Counted from the first letter of the stretch, positions 1 to 6,629 are shown. The stretch: DNA of 10,434 bases from Ruminiclostridium sp. (GCA_003535195.1 DOHN01000002.1:46917-57350); one strand, 5' to 3'. Notes: a model not told the origin generated them from the sequence alone. Numbers and translations: made by a program.

Positions 1-487
1 CAATGATAAAAAGGAGGCTGGCCAGGTTATCTACTTTTTCAGGACTGATGACAGGAATTGTATGGATGACGACTTTTAACCTTTCCACCTGATCTGGACT
101 GAAATACCTCTGTAATATGTCTTCCAGGAGAAATTCTTCAGGGCCTACCATGAGTACAGGGCCTGCAACCAGCGCCCCGTTTTCACTCTCATTGAGAACT
201 ACCGGCGATACCCAGTGGGTTAATCCCAGCTTACAAAAGAATACATACTTCCCGCCGAACCGCTCCGCCTGATAGCTTCCGTAAAGGTGAGCCTGACGGC
301 AATTCAAACGTTCTCCCATGATGGAGCTTGCCAGTCCGCAAAGAGCACAGCCTTCCGACTTCGTTCTATAAATCGCATCCCCATGGCTGTTGATGAGAGT
401 CAGCGGTATACCTGTCGAAGCGCTGTAGATATCTGCAGATTTAATGATGCTGTTCAATTGGTTATTGATGCTTTCTTTAACTGCCAT
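1..487 (-). CDS. PocR-domain sensor/regulator, N-terminal part (cut by window start)
   Basis: This open frame runs without a stop from an ATG at 487-485 to base 1, giving 162 residues of an incomplete protein. The start has a good ribosome binding site (GAAGGGGA, about 5 bases upstream). The protein matches the PocR ligand-binding domain pattern: a short N-terminal helix, a strand reading LTLINSHGDAIY, then a cysteine cluster C47-x2-C50-x12-C63 with H67 and a fourth cysteine C85 followed by GLTHWVSPVV. PocR domains are known as the sensory part of regulators of cobalamin-dependent metabolism, and the cysteines suggest a metal or cofactor site. The output domain (AraC-type DNA-binding, histidine kinase or other) lies outside the window. 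It follows the corrinoid activator gene by 72 bases on the same strand, so co-transcription and control of this methyl-transfer locus are likely. The PocR domain call is firm; the type of regulator is unknown. Confidence 0.82.
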   Translation of the reverse strand, partial: MAVKESINNQLNSIIKSADIYSASTGIPLTLINSHGDAIYRTKSEGCALCGLASSIMGERLNCRQAHLYGSYQAERFGGKYVFFCKLGLTHWVSPVVLNESENGALVAGPVLMVGPEEFLLEDILQRYFSPDQVERLKVVIHTIPVISPEKVDNLASLLFII

Positions 488-559
488 AAATTCCCCTTCG
501 CATAAGTAACTATTTTATATTCAGCCCTTTAACCTTGCGATGTAATAGGATCATGGAGA

Positions 560-2392
560 CTAGGCTTCAAATCCAATGGATTCTATAAAAGTATCATTGA
601 AACCCGCTAATGCTGAAAGCTCAAGATATCTTGCTTTGGTTTTAATTATATCACATTTGTCCCTGCAATCTTTTGAAAGTAATGCCATCACCGCGCCGAC
701 TCCGGAGGTATTTCCGGCAAACCGGATTTTGGGAGCCAGTTCTTTCGGAAGCAGCCCAATATTGACCGCACTCTCTTTTCTCAGCTTATTTCCGAATCCT
801 CCGGCAAGCCATACCGCATCCACCTGTTCGGGCGTGGTGCCCTGATTGTTCAGCAGCGTGGTGATACCGGCATGTACAGCGGCTTTTGCCAGCTGGACTT
901 CACGTATATCCTGCTGGCACAGAAAAATGGTCTCTTCCGGTAAGCACCCCGGACCGGTCAATACAAAAACTTTTTCTCCGTTTATTTCTTGCATTCTGTC
1001 CCATAGGCCGGCTGCTTCGGGAGACCATTCACAAGGCTCTGCAAATCGTCCTCCCTCGTCAATGATGCCATTTTGGACCATGATTGAAACGGCGTCCAAA
1101 AGTCCCGATCCGCATATTCCAATAGGTTTTTTATCCGACAGGGTATGGATCTTTAAGGTACCGTCTTTTAGATCAACCGAATCGATAGCGCCATCAATTC
1201 CCCCGACGCCCCATCGAATGCCGGCGCCTTCAAAAGCAGGCCCGGCGGCAACCGAGCAGCATAAAACAGCTCCCTCCCTGGACAATGCCATTTCTCCGTT
1301 CGTCCCAATATCTACCAGGAGCTGCGTCCTGGTTGGGTCAAGAAGCGAACAGACCAGCATCCCTGCAACAATGTCGGCCCCCACATACCCTGCAATAGAA
1401 GGTAAAATATAAACCGGGCATCGGGGGTGATAAGCCAGGCCAATTTCTTCTCCGCGGCAAAAATACGATGAAGTAAAGACCGGTGTAAATGGAGCCACTG
1501 AAATTCTGAAAGGGTTCAACCCCATTAAAAAATGCATCATTATGGTATTGCCGGCAACAGATATGCCGCATATGGCATCTTTGGCGAGCCCTTTTCTTTC
1601 AACGGTCTTTTTCAGCATGTGACCAAGCTGGGAAACTATTTTATCGTGCAACACCCTATTGCCTTCGGCATTTTCTTTGCCATAGGATATCCGGGATAAT
1701 ACATCGGCTCCAAAAGCAGCCTGTTCGTTAAGCTCCGATACAGTATCCTCGATTTCGCCGGTAATGAGGTTTACCAGATACCCGACAATAGTCGTCGTCC
1801 CGATATCCACCGCAAAACCATAATCCGGCGTTTGTTCTGCAAAAATATTAATATCCGCCAGTTCATCCTCTGTGACTGTGGCCAGAATATCCTGTTCTCT
1901 TTCGTTTAACAGATTGGATATTTTAGCCATCAGGCTGCGGGAAATTTTTAAGTGATCTCTTTGAAGGCCATCTCTCAGCCTCTTGACATCGTCAGGGCAG
2001 TTTGTAAGGCTTGTGCCTGGAAGATGTATCTGTATTCTTTGAGACACAGGGCTGATACCAACCTTATAGGGCAGCCCGTCAATTTGTATAAAGGCGGATT
2101 TCTCATCCTTGATCCGGATCTTTACATCTCCCGTAAGAACAGCCTGGCAGGCCAACCTGACTCCGGCATCAAGCTCCTGCCGGGTCAGCTTTGATTTCTC
2201 GATTTCGGTCGGCGGCGATAACTCGCCTGAAACAACCACCTTGCATTTGCCGCAGGTACCCTTGCCCCCGCAGGGAGAAGAAATTCCTGAATGATTCAGC
2301 AGTAAAGCCTTGTGCAGATTTATTCCTGCCTCCGATTTAAAAACCAGTGATTTAGAACCATAATCCAGTGTGACGCTGCAATACCTCTCCAT
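560..2392 (-). CDS. RACo-type reductive activator of corrinoid proteins (2Fe-2S ferredoxin + ASKHA ATPase, DUF4445 family)
   Basis: The 610-residue product should use ATP to drive reduction of inactive Co(II) corrinoid to Co(I) on a partner corrinoid protein. Residues 1-90 form a 2Fe-2S ferredoxin domain with C41-x5-C47-x2-C50 and C82. After a linker, residues from about 190 form an ASKHA nucleotide-binding fold with two phosphate loops (DIGTTT at 196-201 and DIGTNGE at 361-367), an AGNT segment at 290-293, and an AGGFGN motif near 530-535. This order and length fit the Carboxydothermus RACo group rather than methanogen RamA, which carries C-terminal 4Fe-4S clusters. The start at 2392 is chosen because AAGGGGGA lies 5 bases upstream; an in-frame ATG 16 codons earlier has no comparable site and adds residues unlike the family. 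It lies upstream of the PocR gene on the same strand and diverges from the DUF1638 gene. Its corrinoid partner is not in the window. Confidence 0.93.
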   Translation of the reverse strand: MERYCSVTLDYGSKSLVFKSEAGINLHKALLLNHSGISSPCGGKGTCGKCKVVVSGELSPPTEIEKSKLTRQELDAGVRLACQAVLTGDVKIRIKDEKSAFIQIDGLPYKVGISPVSQRIQIHLPGTSLTNCPDDVKRLRDGLQRDHLKISRSLMAKISNLLNEREQDILATVTEDELADINIFAEQTPDYGFAVDIGTTTIVGYLVNLITGEIEDTVSELNEQAAFGADVLSRISYGKENAEGNRVLHDKIVSQLGHMLKKTVERKGLAKDAICGISVAGNTIMMHFLMGLNPFRISVAPFTPVFTSSYFCRGEEIGLAYHPRCPVYILPSIAGYVGADIVAGMLVCSLLDPTRTQLLVDIGTNGEMALSREGAVLCCSVAAGPAFEGAGIRWGVGGIDGAIDSVDLKDGTLKIHTLSDKKPIGICGSGLLDAVSIMVQNGIIDEGGRFAEPCEWSPEAAGLWDRMQEINGEKVFVLTGPGCLPEETIFLCQQDIREVQLAKAAVHAGITTLLNNQGTTPEQVDAVWLAGGFGNKLRKESAVNIGLLPKELAPKIRFAGNTSGVGAVMALLSKDCRDKCDIIKTKARYLELSALAGFNDTFIESIGFEA

Positions 2393-2419
2393 AATAGTCC
2401 CCCTTATTTTTAAGTTACC

Positions 2420-2425
2420 AGTATA
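2420..2425 (-). promoter_or_regulatory. Candidate -10 box of the corrinoid activator promoter
   Basis: On the minus strand TATACT lies 28 bases before the activator start codon. The position 17 bases upstream (2448-2443) reads ATTCTT, a poor -35 box. A good -10 with a poor -35 would fit an activator-dependent promoter, and paired TTGGTA repeats lie just upstream of it. This is inferred from box matching only. Confidence 0.35.
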
Positions 2426-2449
2426 TCCCTTCTGATTCAATGAAGAATT

Positions 2450-2491
2450 TATGTATCTTGGTACTTTTTTAAGATCTTTTGGTATATTTTT
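2450..2491 (-). repeat. Two tandem 21-bp half-sites (TACCAA/TTGGTA), candidate activator operator
   Basis: Two adjacent 21-base units (minus strand 2491-2471 and 2470-2450) match at 14 of 21 positions. Each has an A-run followed by TACCAA; the TTGGTA cores on the plus strand are at 2458-2463 and 2479-2484. Head-to-tail half-sites spaced two helical turns apart are the known layout for AraC-family activators. The pair ends 2 bases upstream of where a -35 box of the activator gene would lie. The region is AT-rich, so part of the match may be chance. Confidence 0.4.
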
Positions 2492-2531
2492 CAGACTGCA
2501 CGATGATTGGATCTAAATCAGGTATTATTCG

Positions 2532-2540
2532 TGGTAAGAT
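2532..2540 (+). promoter_or_regulatory. Candidate extended -10 promoter for the DUF1638 gene
   Basis: TGGTAAGAT has the TGn extension plus a 4-of-6 match to TATAAT. No good -35 box lies 16-18 bases upstream. Transcription from here would begin near 2547, at the foot of the hairpin at 2546-2568. Weak evidence. Confidence 0.2.
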
Positions 2541-2545
2541 GGTTC

Positions 2546-2568
2546 TTAAGACTTGGGAAAAGTCTTGA
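2546..2568 (+). promoter_or_regulatory. Hairpin in the DUF1638 leader
   Basis: AAGACTT (2548-2554) and AAGTCTT (2560-2566) are perfectly complementary around a GGGAA loop, and two further pairs (T-G and T-A) extend the base to 9 pairs. It ends about 30 bases before the DUF1638 ribosome binding site. No T-run follows, so it is not a simple terminator. It could be a 5'-end RNA structure or a protein-binding palindrome in the divergent region. Confidence 0.4.
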
Positions 2569-2610
2569 ACTAAGAATTATATCCAAACCTTAACCGGACA
2601 GGTGGCATGT

Positions 2611-3357
2611 ATGAGATTAAAGGTTTTGGCCTGCAAGGTTTTAGCCAGAGAGCTGGGATATCTGGCAGCCTTTTCAAAAAATTATCTCGATATTACAACT
2701 CTGAGGCAGGGGCTTCACAATACCCCCGAGCTTTTAAGGAAATCCCTTCAGGAGGAGATTGACCGCATTGACGAAGGGGAGGATCTGCATACCTCCGGCT
2801 CCTATTATGAAGAAGATTTCGATGCTATTCTCCTGGCATACGGCCTGTGCAGCAACGGCATTGTCGGCATATCCTCCAAGCGGTATCCTCTGGTGGTGCC
2901 CAGGGCCCATGACTGCATTTCGCTCTTTTTGGGCTCCAAAGAGAAATATCAGCAATATTTTGATACCCACCGGGGCGTCTACTGGTACAACAGAGGCTGG
3001 CTGGAGAACACACCCATGCCGGGAAAACGCCGTTATGAAAGCACCAGAGGCTTTTATGCGGAAAACTACGGCGAAGAAAATGCGGACTATTTGATGGATA
3101 TGGAACAAAACTGGCTCAAAGAGTACAAATGGTGTACATTTATCGGCTGGCCGGAATTTAACGATACAGAGGCCAAGGCCGAAACCATGGAAAGCGCCTC
3201 ATTTCTAAACTGGAATTATGATGAAATTCAGGGGAATAAAGGACTGCTGGAGGATTTTTTACGGGGCAATTGGGATGGCAGATTCCTGGTGGTGCCCCCG
3301 GGCAGGACTGTGTCCCCCTCCTATGATTCTTCCATAATTAAAGTCAGTGAAAATTAA
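2611..3357 (+). CDS. DUF1638-family protein of the corrinoid methyl-transfer locus
   Basis: The 248-residue product matches the DUF1638 family, which has no established biochemical role. Visible family features are the N-terminal MRLKVLACKVLARELGY (C8), the segment ILLAYGLCSNGIVGI (C80), the PLVVPRAHDCISLFLGS segment (H100, D101, C102), and a GVYWYNRGWLE motif near 122-132. C8, C80 and C102 could form a metal or cofactor site, but this is inference. No signal peptide or membrane segment is seen, so it should be cytosolic. From memory of the family, such genes often sit beside corrinoid methyltransferases in methanogens and clostridia, which agrees with this locus. The ATG at 2611 is preferred because AGGTGG lies 5 bases before it; the in-frame GTG at 2602 lies inside that ribosome binding site. 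It converges on the GTPase gene with an 11-base gap and no evident terminator. Confidence 0.82.
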   Translation: MRLKVLACKVLARELGYLAAFSKNYLDITTLRQGLHNTPELLRKSLQEEIDRIDEGEDLHTSGSYYEEDFDAILLAYGLCSNGIVGISSKRYPLVVPRAHDCISLFLGSKEKYQQYFDTHRGVYWYNRGWLENTPMPGKRRYESTRGFYAENYGEENADYLMDMEQNWLKEYKWCTFIGWPEFNDTEAKAETMESASFLNWNYDEIQGNKGLLEDFLRGNWDGRFLVVPPGRTVSPSYDSSIIKVSEN

Positions 3358-3368
3358 AAAAGCAAGTT

Positions 3369-4280
3369 TTATTGGAGCATATCCGGGGACAGGCCGAGTT
3401 TTTTGATCGCCTCCCGGATGCCGGATAAAGCAGGCAGACCGTTTCCCGATAACACGATCAGCTTGTTTAAGGCGGCGGGATTGCCGTCAAAGGCCGTGAT
3501 TTTTATATCGGGACCCACCGCATCCACAAGAAAATTCACATTTTCCATATGGACAAAGCCCTTGATCCTGTAAGTACTGCAGGCAAAAGCAGAAAGGAAT
3601 GCCATGAGCTCCTCTCTGGTTTTTATTGGGGATACATCCAGCAAAAATTTTTGCAATGTAATATCCTGCACCTGCCTCAAGGGGCTTGATCTGTCATTTT
3701 TACTGCCGAGCTCCCTGATCCAGCGCCATTCTATTTTGCCGAAGCTTGCTTCAACGATGGGAACTTCAGGGCGGATAGAGCTGATAAGATCTTTGGTCTG
3801 TTCCACACTTTGGCGAGAAACCAGATCGATTTTATTAAGTATGACAAGATCCGCAATACTGAGCTGATGCCTGCAGGCAAGAGCACTATATACAACCTTG
3901 TGAAAATTTACGGCATCGGCGATACAAATGCTGCCCTTTAGCTCGACCCCCTGAAAGGCCGGCCATTCAAGTATTTTACGCAGATTCTGAGGATTCGAAA
4001 GACCGGAGGCTTCAATAATAATGACCTCCGGCTCCTTTTGAAGAGTTTTTAACAGTACCTCCTCGAATTGGTCCAGCTTGCAGGAGCAAAATATGGACCC
4101 ATCCGATATTTCAGACAGGGGAACACCGATGCCATTGAGAATATCCCCATCTACACCGATTTTGCCAAATTCATTGATGATGACAGCAAGGCGTTCATCC
4201 CTAAAAATCTTTATCATTTCTTTAAGCAGCGTAGTTTTGCCCGCTCCCAGAAATCCTGTCAGAAGATAGAGGGAACTCAT
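3369..4280 (-). CDS. COG0523 / CobW-type metal-chaperone GTPase
   Basis: The 303-residue product is a G3E-class P-loop GTPase. Visible motifs are the Walker A loop GFLGAGKTT (9-17), NEFG (36-39), the Walker B strand ending IIIEASG (87-93), and NKID (149-152) for guanine recognition. A CobW-type C-terminal domain follows from about residue 205. The family delivers metals (Zn, Co, Ni, Fe) or helps cobalamin-enzyme maturation. The usual C-x-C-C metal motif is present only as C65-S-C67-K68, so one cysteine ligand is lost; metal handling may be altered. Its ATG overlaps the stop of the methyltransferase gene as ATGA (4280-4277), which implies translational coupling and suggests that it serves that enzyme, perhaps by loading its metal. 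The family assignment is firm; the metal and the client are inferred. Confidence 0.9.
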   Translation of the reverse strand: MSSLYLLTGFLGAGKTTLLKEMIKIFRDERLAVIINEFGKIGVDGDILNGIGVPLSEISDGSIFCSCKLDQFEEVLLKTLQKEPEVIIIEASGLSNPQNLRKILEWPAFQGVELKGSICIADAVNFHKVVYSALACRHQLSIADLVILNKIDLVSRQSVEQTKDLISSIRPEVPIVEASFGKIEWRWIRELGSKNDRSSPLRQVQDITLQKFLLDVSPIKTREELMAFLSAFACSTYRIKGFVHMENVNFLVDAVGPDIKITAFDGNPAALNKLIVLSGNGLPALSGIREAIKKLGLSPDMLQ

Positions 4281-5647
4281 CGGCCAAGCTCTTTCCCGGC
4301 TGCTTCTATAGCGGCGTTCAGCTCGTCATTGCTGGGAATTAAGGATCTGAATTTTAACTGGCCATTTATATACATGGAAGGCAGATTGGGCACACCCATC
4401 TTTTTGCATCTGGCAATATTCTCCTTGCTTGTAAACTTGTACTCTACAACTTCAATCCTGTCTCCGAATCTTTCTTTTGCCAAGCTTGCCGCATTCATCA
4501 TGTAGGTGCATGCTGCGCAGGTTGCAGAATCCAGGGTGAATACTTCTACCAAAGGCCTTTTCAGTGATTTGTAATCGGGAAGCTCGACCTCGATATCTTC
4601 CTCGACAGCCTTATAGTTTTTGAGCGCTTCCCGTACATCGTCGGTAAAGAGCACAGCCTGGGCCACACCCACCGTATTTTCCACCGGAATATCATAGGGC
4701 ATATCGCATCCCGGGGCAATAATAAGGTTTTTCTTATTTTTGATGCCGTCCAGCAAATCCACAACATATTTCATGTTGTCCTGCTGTGTTCCGTGAAGCA
4801 TAACGGTTGTAAGGGGTATGTTACCACCTATTGCGATATTGTATTTGTCTGTAATTTCCTTAGCTGCAATCAGGTCGACATTTTCATCAACAGATATTGA
4901 GTCCGGTCCGGTTTTGCACATGACCTCGATATTACGGGTAGCATCTCCGCAAACGAAAAATGACGAAAATACATTTCGGCTGCGTATATGATCAAGCAAG
5001 TGGGTATAGGGCTCAGACATAAAGTCGGTAAAATGTGAGGCCGATATCTGGGATACCAGCGGATCCACTACGGCAATAATGTCCATGCCGGCCTCGATAT
5101 AATAGTCGGCCATGTGCTTTGCCACGTCTTCACAGTATTCCAGCAGCTCTTTTACATAATTCTCATCATCGTACATGTCCATGAATATATCATTGCCTCG
5201 CAGATGGGAGGCCAGTGTTAAAGGACCGCATATAAGTCCATATAGAGCGGTGGTGTCACCCACTTCGGCCTTCATACGGCGCATGGTGCTCAGCACCATG
5301 CGCAGCCGTCCGCTTTCGGGCGTGGGAATGGTGCATTTACAGGGAACAACCATATTGCCGGCCAACGGATGGGTCTTGACAGAAGGCGGTGCTTTCGGGG
5401 CCCATACCAGCTCACATCCCAGGCATTCAGCCTCGATCTGCAAATCAAATACCACCGGCTGTCCATGCGGTTTATATAGTTTATTGACTTCTAAAAGCGA
5501 TTCAACCAATTTATTCTCATCGGTTAAGACTTCTGTGGCATCGAATCCTTTCAGTCTTCCGGCATGAACACCCGCAAAGGGTACCCAGGGTACCTGATCG
5601 ATGGTTTCGTGGCGCAAAGCCTTAAATAATAATTCTTTCGGGCGCAT
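4277..5647 (-). CDS. URO-D/MtaA-type corrinoid methyltransferase fused to a thioredoxin-like domain
   Basis: The 456-residue product has two domains. Residues 1 to about 345 form a uroporphyrinogen-decarboxylase-type barrel of the MtaA/MtbA/CmuA methyltransferase group, shown by the RPKELLFKALRHE start, GPLTLASHLRG (141-151), IIAVVDPLVSQISASHF (190-206) and the metal-site segments SFFVCGD (229-235) and APGCDMP (311-317). Relatives bind zinc through His-X-Cys and a later Cys to activate a thiol such as coenzyme M; here C233 and C314 remain but the histidine position is F231. Residues about 366-456 form a thioredoxin-like domain with C377-A-A-C380 and the expected proline P423 in NLPSMYINGQ. 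Ordinary family members are about 330-380 residues and lack this tail. The start has GGGAGGGG 6 bases upstream. It is translationally coupled to the GTPase gene. True heme decarboxylation is unlikely given the context. The methyl donor and acceptor are unknown. Confidence 0.88.
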   Translation of the reverse strand: MRPKELLFKALRHETIDQVPWVPFAGVHAGRLKGFDATEVLTDENKLVESLLEVNKLYKPHGQPVVFDLQIEAECLGCELVWAPKAPPSVKTHPLAGNMVVPCKCTIPTPESGRLRMVLSTMRRMKAEVGDTTALYGLICGPLTLASHLRGNDIFMDMYDDENYVKELLEYCEDVAKHMADYYIEAGMDIIAVVDPLVSQISASHFTDFMSEPYTHLLDHIRSRNVFSSFFVCGDATRNIEVMCKTGPDSISVDENVDLIAAKEITDKYNIAIGGNIPLTTVMLHGTQQDNMKYVVDLLDGIKNKKNLIIAPGCDMPYDIPVENTVGVAQAVLFTDDVREALKNYKAVEEDIEVELPDYKSLKRPLVEVFTLDSATCAACTYMMNAASLAKERFGDRIEVVEYKFTSKENIARCKKMGVPNLPSMYINGQLKFRSLIPSNDELNAAIEAAGKELGR

Positions 5648-5653
5648 AATACC

Positions 5654-5698
5654 CCTCCCTGGCTAATTTCTCTATTTTATTGTATCGAATCAGGGAGG
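5654..5698 (-). promoter_or_regulatory. Hairpin that could hide the methyltransferase ribosome binding site
   Basis: CCTCCCTG (5654-5661) and CAGGGAGG (5691-5698) are perfect 8-base complements with a 29-base loop; allowing one bulged base extends the stem by ACC/GGT to 11 pairs. In the minus-strand RNA the downstream arm contains GGGAGG, the ribosome binding site of the methyltransferase, and the upstream arm contains an ACCUCC that mimics the 16S rRNA tail. Folding would block initiation. The pairing is read directly; the regulatory role is inference. Confidence 0.5.
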
Positions 5699-5725
5699 TG
5701 GTTTTATAGGATAATATTCAGATTT

Positions 5726-5751
5726 TTGGTAATTTCATTGTGAAATTGGGT
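5726..5751. promoter_or_regulatory. Palindrome and paired TTGG motifs upstream of the methyltransferase gene
   Basis: AATTTCA-TTG-TGAAATT (5731-5747) is a perfect 7-base inverted repeat. It is flanked by TTGGTA (5726-5731) and TTGGGT (5746-5751), 20 bases apart in the same direction, echoing the repeats upstream of the corrinoid activator. On the minus strand the first box reads TACCAAAAATCT, close to TACCAAAAGATCT upstream of the activator. This is a candidate shared operator; binding is not shown. Confidence 0.35.
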
Positions 5752-5786
5752 CGGGCTTCGAGATGCAAATTAAAGATACAAAGCCG

Positions 5787-6629
5787 TTAAATAGTTCTGA
5801 AGCCTTTCCCAATGGTTTCTGAAGTATTGGTTATGGTAATGAATGCCTTCTCGTCGATCTTGCGTATGAAATTGCGCAGGTCCAGAGCCTGTTTCCGGTT
5901 CATGACCGAGGTGATGACAAGTTTTTCGTCGTTGGAATAAGCACCGTAGGCAGTGTGAATAGTGGCGCCCCGTTTTATATTATGGATAATGTATTCCTGT
6001 ATTTGATCCGGCTTGTCGCTGACAATGACGACCAGCTTCCGGATGTTGAAGCCTTCTATGACATAATCCACGATAAAGCCTTTTAACACAAGGCCCAGAA
6101 CCGAATACATTCCCGCTTTAATGCCGAAAACCACACCGGCCAGCATGGTGATTATAAAATCAGAGCTCATGAGCGCCTTGCCGATATCCAGATTGGTATA
6201 TTTGTTCAGAATCTTTGCTATGATATCGGTACCGCCGGTAGAGGCGTTCATATTGAATATCAGCGCGGAGCCTATCGACGGCAGGCCCACCGAAAAGAAA
6301 AGCTCCAAAAGGGTATCGTCGGTCAGCGGCCCGGCAAGCGGAAAAAGGGTTCCCAGTACCCATACCATGCCTGATAGCACCAGGCTTGAATAGATGGTCT
6401 TTTTGGTAAAATCCCAGCCAAGGAGGACAAATCCCAGGAGAAGAAAAACAATATTAATCAAAAGCATCAAAGAGCCCACATTCAAATTTTCAATAAAGGG
6501 AGCCAGTAGGATGGATATGCCGCTGACTCCGCCTGTGGCAAAATGATTGGGTATCTTAAAAAAATGAATTCCCGCCGCTGTTAAAAAAAGGCCAAAATTG
6601 ATGATCAATAACTCTTTCGTTTGTTTCAT
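5787..6629 (-). CDS. YitT-family integral membrane protein (DUF161 + DUF2179)
   Basis: The 280-residue product has several hydrophobic membrane segments in roughly residues 7-190, including INFGLFLTAAGIHFF, SLMLLINIVFLLLGFVLLGW and ITMLAGVVFGI, with the family signatures PNHFATGGVSGIS (27-39) and NASTGGTDIIAKI (128-140). A soluble DUF2179 domain follows (about 196-275). It should lie in the cytoplasmic membrane with this tail inside. Substrate and function are not established for the family; transport is often assumed. The ATG at 6629 is chosen because GGAGG lies 7 bases upstream. An in-frame ATG at 6737 would add 36 charged residues overlapping the end of the threonine aldolase gene and has no supporting site. 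It is the third gene of the HAD-aldolase-YitT operon, 52 bases after the aldolase. Confidence 0.9.
   Translation of the reverse strand: MKQTKELLIINFGLFLTAAGIHFFKIPNHFATGGVSGISILLAPFIENLNVGSLMLLINIVFLLLGFVLLGWDFTKKTIYSSLVLSGMVWVLGTLFPLAGPLTDDTLLELFFSVGLPSIGSALIFNMNASTGGTDIIAKILNKYTNLDIGKALMSSDFIITMLAGVVFGIKAGMYSVLGLVLKGFIVDYVIEGFNIRKLVVIVSDKPDQIQEYIIHNIKRGATIHTAYGAYSNDEKLVITSVMNRKQALDLRNFIRKIDEKAFITITNTSETIGKGFRTI

Noticed and set aside
287..505. Plus-strand open frame of 72 codons
   Set aside because: It is antisense to the PocR-domain gene, has no ribosome binding site or recognisable protein features, and the minus-strand reading gives a clear domain.
846..1412. Plus-strand open frame of 188 codons
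   Set aside because: It lies wholly antisense to the corrinoid activator, is rich in Ser and Pro, and shows no domain; it is a shadow of the codon use of the true gene.
2393..2610. Cobalamin riboswitch in the activator/DUF1638 intergenic region
   Set aside because: No B12-box-like conserved core was recognised, and the region is short and AT-rich; only the hairpin and the tandem repeats stand out.
3355..3371. Bidirectional terminator between the DUF1638 and GTPase genes
   Set aside because: The 11-base gap has A- and T-rich stretches but no GC-rich stem; nothing there qualifies as an intrinsic terminator.
5648..5786. Sigma-54 promoter or YitT operon terminator
   Set aside because: No TGGC-N8-TGC type -24/-12 pair and no stem followed by a T-run is seen on the minus strand; a GGCTT/AAGCC pairing is too short with a long loop.
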